Source: Streptomyces pristinaespiralis
GTDB lineage: Bacteria > Actinomycetota > Actinomycetes > Streptomycetales > Streptomycetaceae
Direction of reading: 5' to 3'
DNA: 64,000 nucleotides
Assembly: GCF_001278075.1 (NCBI RefSeq)
Contig: NZ_CP011340.1
Location: 1,364,001 to 1,428,000, forward strand
Every line of letters begins with the position of its first letter. Positions within the stretch are counted from its first letter, which is position 1. Positions 16,392 through 25,583 of this stretch are shown one piece after another. Made by a program: the position numbers and the translations under genes. The notes beneath the pieces were generated by a model. The model saw only the letters and a list, made by a program, of their open reading frames with translations, did not search any database and was not told the origin of the DNA.

Positions 16392-16543
16392 GGGTCATGT
16401 GCATGATTGTTTTTCATGGACATGAACACGCTGTTGACGCGTCAGGGCCGAGGCGGAGGCGGCACGGCGCCGCGATCGGGAGCTTCAAGTGCTCGTCCGG
16501 GGTGATGCGTTCGTCGCGGGCGCCGCCTCCGAGCCGGCAGCAG

Positions 16544-16579
16544 GAAGGGCTCGGCGGTGTCGTCCTCGCCGAGCCCTTC
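16544..16579. terminator. Perfect 13-bp inverted repeat, terminator of the alpha/beta hydrolase gene
   Basis: GAAGGGCTCGGCG pairs with CGCCGAGCCCTTC across a 10-nt loop, 130 bp past the end of the minus-strand hydrolase gene. The rest of the interval between 16430 and 16708 shows no gene. Confidence 0.7.
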
Positions 16580-16708
16580 AACTCCCCACGGCCCACGCAC
16601 GCATGTGGCCCGCCCTGGGCGCGGTCGGGGAGCCACTGTGCGATCCCGCTGCCGGTGCGATCCCGCACCGCCCGGCCTGCGGCGTCAGCCGCCGGTCCCC
16701 CCCGCCCG

Positions 16709-17587
16709 TCAGCCCTCGTGCAGCACCGTGCGGAGGGTCTGCGCGAACTCGGCCGGTGCCCCGTGCTGGCCGTACTCGCCGCCCATGAAACCGCCGTGGT
16801 CGCTGGGGAAGATGGCCGGCTCGCTGCCGAGCCCGGCGGCGACCTCCGCTGCGGCGCGGGCACAGAGCTCGCCCTCGGACTCCTTGCCCGCCGCCACGAC
16901 GATGCGCGTGGAAGCGGCGCGCAGCGCCTCGAAGTCGGGCCGGTAGCCGGTGCAGCCACGCATGTTCTGGCCCAGCAGCGGGTCGTCGCGCGAGCCGTCG
17001 TCCTCGGTGGGCAGTCCGAAGGCGGCCGGGTCGGGGGCCGGCTCGTCCGCCCAGTCGTCCGGGAAGGGCCCCTTGCGACCGGCCATCGCGATGAACTTCG
17101 CCATCGCGGGCCCCATACCGTCACGCAGATACGTCGCATGGATGTCCGCGCAGACCGCCAGCACCGCCTCGCTGTCCGGCAGGACCGGCACCGCCGGCGG
17201 TTCGTGCGCGACGAGCGTCCGCACCAGGTCCGGGTGGCGCGACACGAGGGCGAGCGCGTTGACGGCACCACCGCTGCTCGCGAACATGTCCACCGCCCCG
17301 ACCCCGAGCGCCTCGATCACCCGGCGCAGATCGTCGGCGTGCTCCTCGGGCACGGTCTCCGCCGCCCCGTCCGTACGGGCGCTGCGGCCTGCCCCGCGCG
17401 GGTCGTAGGTGACGACCGTCCGGTCGGTGAAGTGCGACGCCAGAGTGGCGAAGCCGCTCGCGTCCATCGGTGAACCGACCAGGAACAGGGCAGGATCGCC
17501 TGCCCTGGCTCCGGCCAGGTCTCCCCGCACGTCGTACCAGATCTTCGCGCCGGCGGTCTCCAGCGTGCGGGTCTCGATCTCGACCAT
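16709..17587 (-). CDS. Alpha/beta-hydrolase
   Basis: The 292-residue protein starts with ATG at 17587 after GAGGAGA. The fold is clear: LFLVGSPMDASGF (oxyanion loop), VVTYDPRGAGRSAR (strand 4/GRS motif), and a nucleophile elbow DMFASSGGAVNAL in which the first Gly of GxSxG is Ala (Ala-Ser-Ser-Gly-Gly). A catalytic His is likely in FPSDHGGFMGGEYGQHG. The substrate is unknown. Its promoter region holds direct repeats that may be regulator sites. Confidence 0.85.
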   Translation of the reverse strand: MVEIETRTLETAGAKIWYDVRGDLAGARAGDPALFLVGSPMDASGFATLASHFTDRTVVTYDPRGAGRSARTDGAAETVPEEHADDLRRVIEALGVGAVDMFASSGGAVNALALVSRHPDLVRTLVAHEPPAVPVLPDSEAVLAVCADIHATYLRDGMGPAMAKFIAMAGRKGPFPDDWADEPAPDPAAFGLPTEDDGSRDDPLLGQNMRGCTGYRPDFEALRAASTRIVVAAGKESEGELCARAAAEVAAGLGSEPAIFPSDHGGFMGGEYGQHGAPAEFAQTLRTVLHEG

Positions 17588-17603
17588 CGTCGTCTCCTCG
17601 TTT

Positions 17604-17648
17604 TGGTGCCGTCTTGGTGCCGTCACAAGATGTGGTGCCGTCACAAGA
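17604..17648. repeat. Direct repeats in the hydrolase promoter region
   Basis: TGGTGCCGTCACAAGA occurs at 17615-17630 and again at 17633-17648, with a partial copy TGGTGCCGTC at 17604-17613. The copies sit 16-60 bp upstream of the hydrolase start, where iterated sites for a regulator would be expected. The rest of 17649-17999 contains degenerate CCTGTTCCGGC-type repeats near 17805-17860 and no gene. Confidence 0.55.
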
Positions 17649-17999
17649 GAGACCGACGGGCCGCGAAGAACTCATCGCTCCGGTGCGCTTCTGCCGGTCG
17701 CATGCGCGGGCCCCTGATCCCGATCCCGGTCGCCGGCCGGGGTCCGGGCGATAACCCCTGGACGCCGGCTTCCCCACCGACGATGATGCCCCGTGATCAC
17801 CCCGTGCGGCCTGTTCCGGCTGTCCCGCCTGTTCCGGCGGTGCCGCCTCTTCCGGCGTGCGGGGACGATCGGCCCCCGGCGATGACCGCGCCGGTGGCGG
17901 ATACCGCACGCGCGGCGCGAGGGCGGCGACTGCCGTGAGCTCAGCACCTGCATTCCCAGGACCGACGGTCACGGCGCCTTGTGGGACCCGGGGGATTTT

Positions 18000-19382
18000 G
18001 TGCAGCCGACAGCGACGTCCGTACGTGCCGTGAACCGGCTCACCCGGCGATGGGCCGGCAGTCTGCCGGGGCCGTGCGGGAGCGTCGTCTCCGCCACGAG
18101 CCTGTGGCCGCTGCTCGCCCTCCTCCAGGACGCCGCCGGCGGACCGGCGCGGGACGAACTCGAGGACGCGACCGGCCTGCCGGCGGCCGAGGCGGCCGGA
18201 GCCGCCCGAATATTTCTCGAAGCGCTGGGGGCGATCCGCGGCACGCGGTCCGCACTCGGGCTCTGGACCCGGGCCGCTCTGCCGCTGCACGCCGGCTGGA
18301 AGGCACGGCTGCCCGCCGGAACGACCGGCAGCCTCACCGGGAGCCCGGCAATCGACCGCGGAGTCCTGGACGGATGGACCGAGGAACGTACCGGCGGCCT
18401 GATCCGCAGCATGCCGGTCCAGATCAAAAAGGACACACGACTCGTTCTGGCCGCAGCGCAGTCGGTGCGGACACGATGGCTGCGGCCCTTCCTCGAGACG
18501 GATGTGGTTCCCAAAGACGGCCCGTGGCAGGGGCGGTACCTGCTCGGGCTGCACCGCACCACCTCGCTGTTGGACCGGGTGGCTGTCGCGGAGACTCCGG
18601 ACGGCCCTGTGACGGTGCTCAAGGTCCTCGGCAGCACCGGGGTCGACGTGCATCTGCTGCTCGGTGCACCGGACATGACGCCTGCTCAGGTGCTGGGCCA
18701 CGGCATCGGCACCCTTGCCGGCGCCGGCGGTTCCCCCGTCCCCCTCCCCCTCGTCACCGGCGACCGTCTTCCCTACGGGGAGCCGGGCCCGGGTCTTCGG
18801 GTGGCGAACGTGCGCAGCCGCACCCCGCAGCCCGTTCTCGATGTCCTCACGGTCGCGTTCCGTGCCGCAGCGAACCACGATCTGCTGGCGGAGCCCACGC
18901 TGTTCGGTCTGTCGACGGCCTCGGACGCGAGCCGCGGCCACTTCCCGGCCGTCAGCCCTGAGCCGCTGGCGGTCGGTTCGGCCGGGCAGGGTGCCGTCGC
19001 CGTGTTCGACGCCGCGGGCTTCGAGTCCGCGACGGTGACCGCGATCAGTGTCGCGGCCGGTGGTATGCCACCCCCACCGCGATACACGGTCCGCCACATC
19101 GAGGTTGCTTTCGACCGCCCGTTCGGCTTCCTGGCCGTGCACCGCACGTCCCGTCTGGTCCTGACGGCGGGCTGGGTGACCGAGCCCGCGCCGTTCCCCG
19201 AGGACCCTGAGTACGACGCGCAGGACGAGCGGGACGTTCACGGCAACCACAGGCACGACGACGAGCCCGTTGTCCGGGTGCAGCCCTTCCCGGACACGCA
19301 TCCCGGCCACGGCGGCGCGCCCGGCGCTCCCGTGCAGGGCGCAGCCGGGCAGGGCACAGGCCGACAGGCGGTCTCACCATGA
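18000..19382 (+). CDS. Serpin-family protein
   Basis: The 460-residue protein starts with GTG after a GGGGGAT ribosome site. It contains the serpin frame: NRLTRRWAGSL and SLWPLLALLQDAAGG near the N-terminus, the breach/shutter strands in the middle, and a C-terminal HIEVAFDRPFGFLAVHRTS matching the conserved serpin F-x-x-D-R-P-F motif, followed by a His/Asp-rich tail of ~60 residues. No signal peptide is visible, so it is probably cytosolic. Whether it inhibits proteases cannot be judged. It is coupled (ATGA) to the repeat protein downstream. Confidence 0.75.
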   Translation: MQPTATSVRAVNRLTRRWAGSLPGPCGSVVSATSLWPLLALLQDAAGGPARDELEDATGLPAAEAAGAARIFLEALGAIRGTRSALGLWTRAALPLHAGWKARLPAGTTGSLTGSPAIDRGVLDGWTEERTGGLIRSMPVQIKKDTRLVLAAAQSVRTRWLRPFLETDVVPKDGPWQGRYLLGLHRTTSLLDRVAVAETPDGPVTVLKVLGSTGVDVHLLLGAPDMTPAQVLGHGIGTLAGAGGSPVPLPLVTGDRLPYGEPGPGLRVANVRSRTPQPVLDVLTVAFRAAANHDLLAEPTLFGLSTASDASRGHFPAVSPEPLAVGSAGQGAVAVFDAAGFESATVTAISVAAGGMPPPPRYTVRHIEVAFDRPFGFLAVHRTSRLVLTAGWVTEPAPFPEDPEYDAQDERDVHGNHRHDDEPVVRVQPFPDTHPGHGGAPGAPVQGAAGQGTGRQAVSP

Positions 19383-20827
19383 CCGCGCTGCTCGAGGGTC
19401 TGGCCGTCAACCCGGCAGCTCCGACGGACGTGTTGCTGCGGCTGCTGGAACCGGAGTACGAGGGTGTCTGGACGACCCTTGCGTCCCGGCGCGCCTCGTT
19501 CCCCGACGAAGTGACCGCCGCGATCGTCCATCACCCTCACCCCCGGGTCCGCGGGGCCCTGGCCCGCAACCCGTTCGTGGACCCCGAGGTCCGCGGGCTG
19601 GTCGTGGACGATCCCGAGTGGATCGTCCGGGTCCGCCTCGCCCACTCGCCCGACCGGACCCGGCCGGTCCGCCCGCTGCCCGACCCGGTCATCGACCGGA
19701 TGCTCACCACGTACGACGACGACTGCCTCCAGGAGTTGTTCTTCTCCCGACAGATCCCCTTCCGCTTCCTGCTGTCCTGCGTCCGCCACCCCGTGGCCTC
19801 CGTCCGCCAACTGGCCGTCAACGTGTGGACGCACCTGTCCGACGGTGAACGGGCGGCGCTGCTGCGGGACCCCCATCCGCGGGTACGGGACAGCGCGCGC
19901 CGCGTCCTCGAGACCGATGACGCCGAGGCGATGGAGCGCCGGCTGGGACCGCTGCCGGCGCCGCGCAACCATGGGACGACGGGAATCCTGGTGAATCATC
20001 GGCTGTCCCGAACCGTCGTCGACTGGCTGCTGCACGACTCCGATCGCGACAACTCCTGGATACTCGCCCACAACCACAGCACTCCGCCGGACGTCGTCGC
20101 CGGGCTCGTCGGCCACCCCGATCCGGCGGTCCGTCTGGAGCTGGCCCGCCGCGACGACCTCGCCCGTGCGCTCGTGGACGTCCTGGCGCGCGACCCCGAC
20201 CCGCGGGTGCGCACCGCGGTCTCCGTGCGCCCTGAACTGACCGAGGACGAGCGGGCGGCGATCGACTGCACGGTGGACACCGAGGAGGACTTCGGCCCGC
20301 TCGAGCACCACACCCGTCCGGCTCCCGACCCGGCCGCATCGGCCTCGTACGCCCGCTCCCGGCACCCGCTGCTGCGCCGCCGGGCGGCAGAGGACCCGGC
20401 CCTGCCCGCCGCACTCGTGGCGCTTCTCGCCCGGGACGAGGACCTGGGTGTACGGGTGCTGCTCGCCCACAACCATCCGGCGCCGCCGCCGGAACTGCTG
20501 CTGCGCAGCTACCTGGAGCACCGCGGTCCGGCCCGCGACCTGCTCACCGAGCACCCGCGCTTCCCTGTCGCCGGGCTGGGCGCGCGTTTCGCGGACGCGG
20601 CCGTGCCCGACGAGCGACGGCTGGCCGTGCTCGACCCCGAGCTCGCGCCGACCGTCGCCGACCGCCTCACCCGCGACCTGGACCCGGCGATCCGCGCGGG
20701 AGCGGCCCGCCATCCCCGCCTGCCGGGCGGGCGGTTGCTCGCCCTCCTCGCAGACGGGGAACTGGGCGGGCCCGCCGCCGCCAATCCGACGCTGCCCGTG
20801 GCGGTGATGCAGGGGCTGCTGGGGTGA
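19379..20827 (+). CDS. HEAT/LRV-type helical-repeat protein
   Basis: The 482-residue protein is built from ~22-30-residue helical repeats with a recurring pattern such as HPHPRVRGALARNPFV, HPDPAVRLELARRDDL, and DPDPRVRTAVSVRPEL, resembling HEAT or leucine-rich-variant repeats. Such alpha-solenoids act as protein-binding scaffolds. The start overlaps the serpin stop, so the two proteins are probably made in fixed ratio and may interact. No enzymatic motif is seen. Confidence 0.8.
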   Translation: MTALLEGLAVNPAAPTDVLLRLLEPEYEGVWTTLASRRASFPDEVTAAIVHHPHPRVRGALARNPFVDPEVRGLVVDDPEWIVRVRLAHSPDRTRPVRPLPDPVIDRMLTTYDDDCLQELFFSRQIPFRFLLSCVRHPVASVRQLAVNVWTHLSDGERAALLRDPHPRVRDSARRVLETDDAEAMERRLGPLPAPRNHGTTGILVNHRLSRTVVDWLLHDSDRDNSWILAHNHSTPPDVVAGLVGHPDPAVRLELARRDDLARALVDVLARDPDPRVRTAVSVRPELTEDERAAIDCTVDTEEDFGPLEHHTRPAPDPAASASYARSRHPLLRRRAAEDPALPAALVALLARDEDLGVRVLLAHNHPAPPPELLLRSYLEHRGPARDLLTEHPRFPVAGLGARFADAAVPDERRLAVLDPELAPTVADRLTRDLDPAIRAGAARHPRLPGGRLLALLADGELGGPAAANPTLPVAVMQGLLG

Positions 20828-21285
20828 CCCGTACGGGGAAGGCCCACGGCAGGACTCCCGGTCCCGCGACGACGAACGTGCCTGCTCGTCGAGGCACTTG
20901 CGCCGATGCGCGGCAGTATGGACGTCGCTCGTCTCCACCCGGCTGAACAGTCTGCCCGCGCGCTTCACCCCGCGTCGCCGGGGTGCCGTCGAGGCGCCGG
21001 AACCGAGCGCGCCGGCCAAGGCGCAGCCGCTTCCGACGGCCGTGACGCCCGACCGGCCGCCGGTCCCGGCGGCGGCCGCTGTCGCGCCGGCGCGTGCCCA
21101 CTGGTGGCAGCGCTTCCTCGGGATCCGCCCGCGGTGACGCCCTTGGGCCCGGACCCTGGTTCGGGCCCGCCCGTCATGCCACAACCCGCCCGTCGCGGGC
21201 AACAGTGGGGGGCGCGGCGCGGCCCGGGCGCGGCGACACGGCAAAAGGATGTGCGGATCCGGATTCCGGTTGACACGCTGAGGTC
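20828..21285. other. Gap with one doubtful small ORF
   Basis: A 79-codon plus-strand frame (20898-21137) is open, ends HWWQRFLGIRPR and is Ala/Pro-rich. It lacks a good ribosome site and a recognised family, so I do not call it as a gene. Nothing else is visible. Confidence 0.4.
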
Positions 21286-22512
21286 ATGAACCACCAGCCC
21301 GACCCCCGCCCCGCCGCCCCCACCACGCCCCGTCCGACGGAGTGGATCACCACACCCGTCACCCCGGACCTCCTGCGCGGCGCGCTCGATCTGGAGCGCA
21401 CCGAGCAGGGGCTGCTGCCGCACCGGCTGCCTGCCCGGGCCCGTGCGCAGTTCCCCGACGGGCAGGTGGCCATGGCGGAGTCCCAGCCCTCCGGAGTGCG
21501 GGTGGTGTTCCGTACCGGGGCCACCGCCGTCGAACTGGACACGCTCCGCACAAAGATGGTTTACGAGGGCGCTCCGCCCCGCCCCGACGGTGTGTACGAC
21601 CTGCTCGTCGACGGCCGGCCGGCCGGGCGCGCCAGTGTCCCCGGCGGCGACGTGCTGCTGATGGACATGGCCACCGGGTCGGTGGAGAGCCGGCCCGGTC
21701 CGGTCGGTACCGTCCGCTTCACCGGGCTGCCGGACCGGATGAAGGACGTCGAGATCTGGCTTCCGTACAACGAGATCACCAAGCTGGTGGCCCTGCGCAC
21801 CGACGCCCCCGTCGAGGCCCTTCCTGACAGGGGCCGCAGGGTGTGGCTGCACCACGGCAGTTCGATCAGCCACGGCTCCGACGCCGAGAGTCCGACCACG
21901 ACCTGGCCGGCGCTGGCCGCCCTGCGCGGCGGTGTGGAGCTGACCAACCTGGGCCTGGCCGGCAGCGCCCTGCTCGACCCGTTCACCGCCCGCGCCATGC
22001 GGGACACCCCCGCGGACCTGATCAGCGTCAAGATCGGCATCAACCTGGTCAACACCGACCTGATGCGTCTGCGCGCCTTCGTCCCCGCGGTGCACGGCTT
22101 CCTCGACACGATCCGCGAGGGGCATCCCACGGTCCCGCTGCTGGTCGTCTCGCCCGTCTACTGCGCCATCCACGAGGACACCCCCGGCCCCAGCCTCCCG
22201 GATTTCAGCGACCTCGGCGCCGGGAAGCTGCGGTTCCTGGCGGCGGGCGACCCGGCGGAGCGCGCCGCGGGGAAGCTGACGCTCAACGTCATCCGCGCGG
22301 AACTGGCCCGCATCGTGGAGCAGCGGGCCGCCGACGATCCGCACCTGCACCACCTCGACGGCAGGGAGCTCTACGGCGAGGCGGACTTCGCCGACCTGCC
22401 GCTGCCGGACCAGCTCCATCCTGACGCCGCGACGCACCGCCGCATGGGCGAACGCTTCGCCGAGCTGGCCTTCGGCGCCGGCGGACCGTTCGCCGCCACC
22501 GTCAGTTCCTGA
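21286..22512 (+). CDS. SGNH/GDSL-type hydrolase
   Basis: The 408-residue protein has an N-terminal beta-sandwich region (~40-170) followed by an SGNH hydrolase domain: WLHHGSSISHGSDAE (block I, nucleophile Ser), LTNLGLAGSALLDP (block II Gly), VKIGINLV (block III Asn), and DQLHPDAATHRRMGE (block V Asp/His). It probably deacylates an ester or a carbohydrate. No signal peptide is visible. It has its own terminator at 22615. Confidence 0.88.
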   Translation: MNHQPDPRPAAPTTPRPTEWITTPVTPDLLRGALDLERTEQGLLPHRLPARARAQFPDGQVAMAESQPSGVRVVFRTGATAVELDTLRTKMVYEGAPPRPDGVYDLLVDGRPAGRASVPGGDVLLMDMATGSVESRPGPVGTVRFTGLPDRMKDVEIWLPYNEITKLVALRTDAPVEALPDRGRRVWLHHGSSISHGSDAESPTTTWPALAALRGGVELTNLGLAGSALLDPFTARAMRDTPADLISVKIGINLVNTDLMRLRAFVPAVHGFLDTIREGHPTVPLLVVSPVYCAIHEDTPGPSLPDFSDLGAGKLRFLAAGDPAERAAGKLTLNVIRAELARIVEQRAADDPHLHHLDGRELYGEADFADLPLPDQLHPDAATHRRMGERFAELAFGAGGPFAATVSS

Positions 22513-22614
22513 ACGCAGCCGCCGAACGCCGCTGAACGACGCGGGTGGGGAAGGGCCGGCGGCGGCCGGGAGTGGCGACGGACCTCCATGTCCTCGTCGC
22601 CGGTCCGATGGCAG

Positions 22615-22642
22615 GCAGTTGACCGTCGGATCGGTCAACTGC
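22615..22642. terminator. Inverted repeat after the SGNH hydrolase gene
   Basis: GCAGTTGACCG and CGGTCAACTGC form a perfect 11-bp stem with a 6-nt loop 100 bp past the hydrolase stop. Confidence 0.65.
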
Positions 22643-22770
22643 TCTGCCGGGCCGACGGAGTTCACCTATGAGCGTGCTCACCCGGCCAGGCCCCGCCCAC
22701 CCCGCGCGACCCGTATCCTGAGCCCCGCCCGCGAATGATCACCGGTTCCCGTATCGGAGGCGTCCCCGCG

Positions 22771-24045
22771 TTGACCACGGATCTCAGTTCCGTCATCGGC
22801 GTCCGCCAGACCCTCGTGGTCATCGTGCTGGTACGGCTCACCGCCCGTCCCCTGTGGCAGGCCGGGCCCATACCCTTCGACCTGGGCAGCCGCCGTACTG
22901 ATGCCGCCACCCGGGCGACGTACTTCACGCCGGCCGCCGCGCGGGCCCTGTACGGGACCCCGGAACGGCCCTCCCGCTGGCACCGGTTCATGGACGTGCG
23001 GCACGACGCGCTGCACCTGAAGGGCGTCGAGCTGCTGCGCACCGCCACCGCCCGGAATCCGGACCATGCGCTCGCCGTCCTCCACTTCGACGTCGAGGGC
23101 CCCGCCCTGCTGGAGACGCTGCGCGCGATCGGGCGTCGTGACACCGCCGTACCCGATCCGCTGGAAGGACCTCTCTCCCCCGCCGTCCTGCTCGGCGGCA
23201 TCGCGACGCCGCGCGGAGCTTCCGCGCCGTTCGCGATCGCCCGCCCGTACACGGTCGCCTTCCTAACCCCCGACGTTCACCACACGCCCACGCTGCGGGA
23301 CGGCGACGGCCGGCTGCCGGAGAGCGCCGACCGGTGGCTGTGGTCCCTGGCCTCGCGGTCCACGGACACCGACTTCCCCACGCCGCTCGAGGAGTGGCCC
23401 CGGCGGACCGAGCACGCACTGCGGATATCCGCCGACTGGAGCGCCCTGGTGCTGCGTCACGGCGCCGCGTTCCTCGGCCACCGGGCGGACCCGGGCGGCG
23501 GCGACTTCTACGCCTTCGCCGAGCTCCACTCCCGCACGGTCTATCTCGACGCCCTGCTGCTCGGCACCATCCAGCGGGACCACATCGACGAGCTCACGGA
23601 CGGCCTGTCCGGCGTCTTCGAGGGACCCAAGCTCGCCCGCCGGGTGTCCGCGCTGGAACGGCACATCGCCACGTTCCGCAGTACGTACTGGCGCCAGCAC
23701 CTCACCGCCCACGGCCCCGCCAACGAACTGCTGCTGACGTTCCAGGCCCAGCACCGGCTGTCCGTCAGGTTCGACGAGATCCTCGCGGAGGCGGCCGACT
23801 ACGCCCGGCTGGTGCAGACCCAGGAGAGCCAGCAGATCGCCGGCGCGCTCGGTGTCCTGACCATCCTGGGCCTGCCTCTCGGCACGGCCCTGAGCATCCT
23901 CCAGGTGCTGGACGCGAAAGGTGTCACCGCACTCGCCGTCGCGCTGGTCGGCGCCCTGGCCGCGACGGCCCTGGTCCTCACCACCCGGTACGGGCGGCTG
24001 GTGCTGTCCTCGCTGCGGGGGCGGAGCACGCGCGGCGACCGCTGA
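22771..24045 (+). CDS. Membrane protein with CorA-like C-terminal topology
   Basis: The protein has about 424 residues. Most of it is a soluble N-terminal region; then a long helix (LSVRFDEILAEAADYARLVQ) leads into two closely spaced transmembrane segments near the C-terminus, an arrangement like CorA-type channels, though the GxN signature is absent. The family is unnamed to me. The TTG at 22771 is preferred because GGAGG lies 10 nt upstream; an ATG at 22735 has no ribosome site. Confidence 0.7.
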   Translation: MTTDLSSVIGVRQTLVVIVLVRLTARPLWQAGPIPFDLGSRRTDAATRATYFTPAAARALYGTPERPSRWHRFMDVRHDALHLKGVELLRTATARNPDHALAVLHFDVEGPALLETLRAIGRRDTAVPDPLEGPLSPAVLLGGIATPRGASAPFAIARPYTVAFLTPDVHHTPTLRDGDGRLPESADRWLWSLASRSTDTDFPTPLEEWPRRTEHALRISADWSALVLRHGAAFLGHRADPGGGDFYAFAELHSRTVYLDALLLGTIQRDHIDELTDGLSGVFEGPKLARRVSALERHIATFRSTYWRQHLTAHGPANELLLTFQAQHRLSVRFDEILAEAADYARLVQTQESQQIAGALGVLTILGLPLGTALSILQVLDAKGVTALAVALVGALAATALVLTTRYGRLVLSSLRGRSTRGDR

Positions 24046-24087
24046 CGGCGGGGCCGAGAGGGCCGGGGACGACCGCGCGGGCGCCGG

Positions 24088-24723
24088 TCAGGCGGCGCGG
24101 CCGCGGCGGTACTCGGCGAGCGCGCCCGCGGCCCACACGGGCACCAGGCGCGGCAGCTCCTCCTTCGGCACCGTGCCTCTGACGCACCGCAGGCCGAGCT
24201 TCGCCAGGGAGTCCGCTGCTTCGTTCAGCGGATGACCTGCGTGGGCCTTCTCGTGCACGAACGTCAGTGAAGGCGTGTACTCGACGAGCATCTGGAGTTG
24301 CAACAGGCTCGGCCTGCGGCCCTGGGAACGCAGACGGGTGCCGTACCCCTCGGGCATGTCCGTCGAGCCCCGTCGCCATCGGGCCAGGTACGAGAGAGCC
24401 TGCGTGTTGTCCACGCGTACCTCGACGGCGCGACCGGGGTGCGCATGCAGTACGGCCCGAAGTCCCTGGTGGACCGCGCGGAGTTCGGTGACGACGACCC
24501 GTGATCGGGAGCGGACGAGGTGTCCGGGGTACTCGTGGGCGCGAAGACCTGTCTGCCCGCTCGTGGCCACGTAGCCGGAGCCGACGCGGTCGGCCGCGAC
24601 CGACGCGTCGGTGGCGAGGACGATGGGGCCGCTCACGGCCTTCACCTCGGTGTTGATGACGACCTGCCGCACGGCGCGGGCTGTGAAGCGCGGCGCGTGG
24701 GCCAGCGGCGAACGACGCCCCAT
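24088..24723 (-). CDS. Ribonuclease H-like protein
   Basis: The 211-residue protein has an RNase HI-type core with all four acidic positions present: VLATDASVA (first Asp), VVTELRAVHQG (Glu), VRVDNTQALSYL (second Asp), and LNEAADSLAK (last Asp). It would cleave the RNA strand of RNA-DNA hybrids using two metal ions. The N-terminal ~30 residues are basic and the C-terminus has a ~40-residue extension. It is monocistronic. Confidence 0.85.
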   Translation of the reverse strand: MGRRSPLAHAPRFTARAVRQVVINTEVKAVSGPIVLATDASVAADRVGSGYVATSGQTGLRAHEYPGHLVRSRSRVVVTELRAVHQGLRAVLHAHPGRAVEVRVDNTQALSYLARWRRGSTDMPEGYGTRLRSQGRRPSLLQLQMLVEYTPSLTFVHEKAHAGHPLNEAADSLAKLGLRCVRGTVPKEELPRLVPVWAAGALAEYRRGRAA

Positions 24724-24779
24724 GGACAACCTCCATGTTCTTGACGGGCCGTGACCCGGTGACGACCGTTCAGGTCGTC

Positions 24780-25367
24780 TCAGCCGGTCTTCTTCCACTG
24801 CGCGCAGCGTTGGGTCTGGAAGTACTCGCCCTTGTTGAGCGTCACCCGCCCCGGGCCCTCGAGGTTGTTGTTGGCGATGATCGCGTCGAACTCGCCGCTC
24901 GCGTCCTTCAGCCGTGCCCAGTAGCAGCCGAAGGAGCCGTCGGCGCCGGCCGTCTTGTACGTGCCGGCTGCGATGTCCGTGCCCACCAGGTACTCGCCGT
25001 CCCCGGCGAAGGAGGTGGCGGGGCCGGGCTCCTCGGTCTTCTTCGGCGGCACGGGCTTGGCCGTGACCGTCCTGGTCACCGTGGGCGCCGGGGCGGCCTC
25101 CGCCGTCCGGGTGACCGTCGCGGCGGGGCTCGGGGCCGCGGGACTCTGGGCGGCGGCCACTGCCTCGGTAGGGGTCCGGGGCTCTCCGCTGCCGCCGATC
25201 GCGATCCCGACGACGAGGGCTGCCAGCGCCGCGCCGCCGTGCGTGAACCAGGGCAGGACGCGGGGCGGCTTCGACTGTCTGCGCAGGTGAGCCGGCGGCT
25301 GAGGGGGCGGGCCGTACGGCCACGGCGATCCGGAGGGCTGCTGGTGAGGGCGCGGCGGGATGCTCAT
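24780..25367 (-). CDS. Membrane-anchored hypothetical protein with Pro-rich N-terminus
   Basis: The 195-residue protein starts with ATG at 25367 after CAGGAG. It has a cytoplasmic Pro-rich ~45-residue N-terminus, one transmembrane helix (GGAALAALVVGIAIGGSG), a Thr/Pro-rich linker, and an extracellular ~75-residue domain (EYLVGTDIAAGTYKTAG ... GCYWARLKD ... QRCAQWKKTG) with two cysteines. That domain is common in actinobacterial exported proteins, with no known activity. It is in tandem with the RNase H gene but separated by 56 bp. Confidence 0.75.
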   Translation of the reverse strand: MSIPPRPHQQPSGSPWPYGPPPQPPAHLRRQSKPPRVLPWFTHGGAALAALVVGIAIGGSGEPRTPTEAVAAAQSPAAPSPAATVTRTAEAAPAPTVTRTVTAKPVPPKKTEEPGPATSFAGDGEYLVGTDIAAGTYKTAGADGSFGCYWARLKDASGEFDAIIANNNLEGPGRVTLNKGEYFQTQRCAQWKKTG

Positions 25368-25583
25368 GGGCTGCTCCTGAGGCAGAGGAGGGGGACGGCG
25401 AAGAAGAAGGGATGCGCGGGGCAGGTGACGGGTTCGCGTGGCGGGGTGCGGCTCCGAACCGCGATCCCCGGGCGTGGCGACGCTCTCAGATAAGCATGAC
25501 AATGAAAGCGTCGTCAATCACAATGGAGAGGAGGGCTACCGTAGACTCCTCACGTCCGCCCCCACCGACACCCCGAGGACCTC

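Noticed and set aside
17121..19310. 729-codon minus-strand frame
   Set aside because: It is antisense to the serpin and overlaps the hydrolase in the wrong frame, with no motifs.
20898..21137. 79-codon plus-strand frame ending HWWQRFLGIRPR
   Set aside because: No ribosome site, no family, strongly Ala/Pro-biased composition; left as a gap note.
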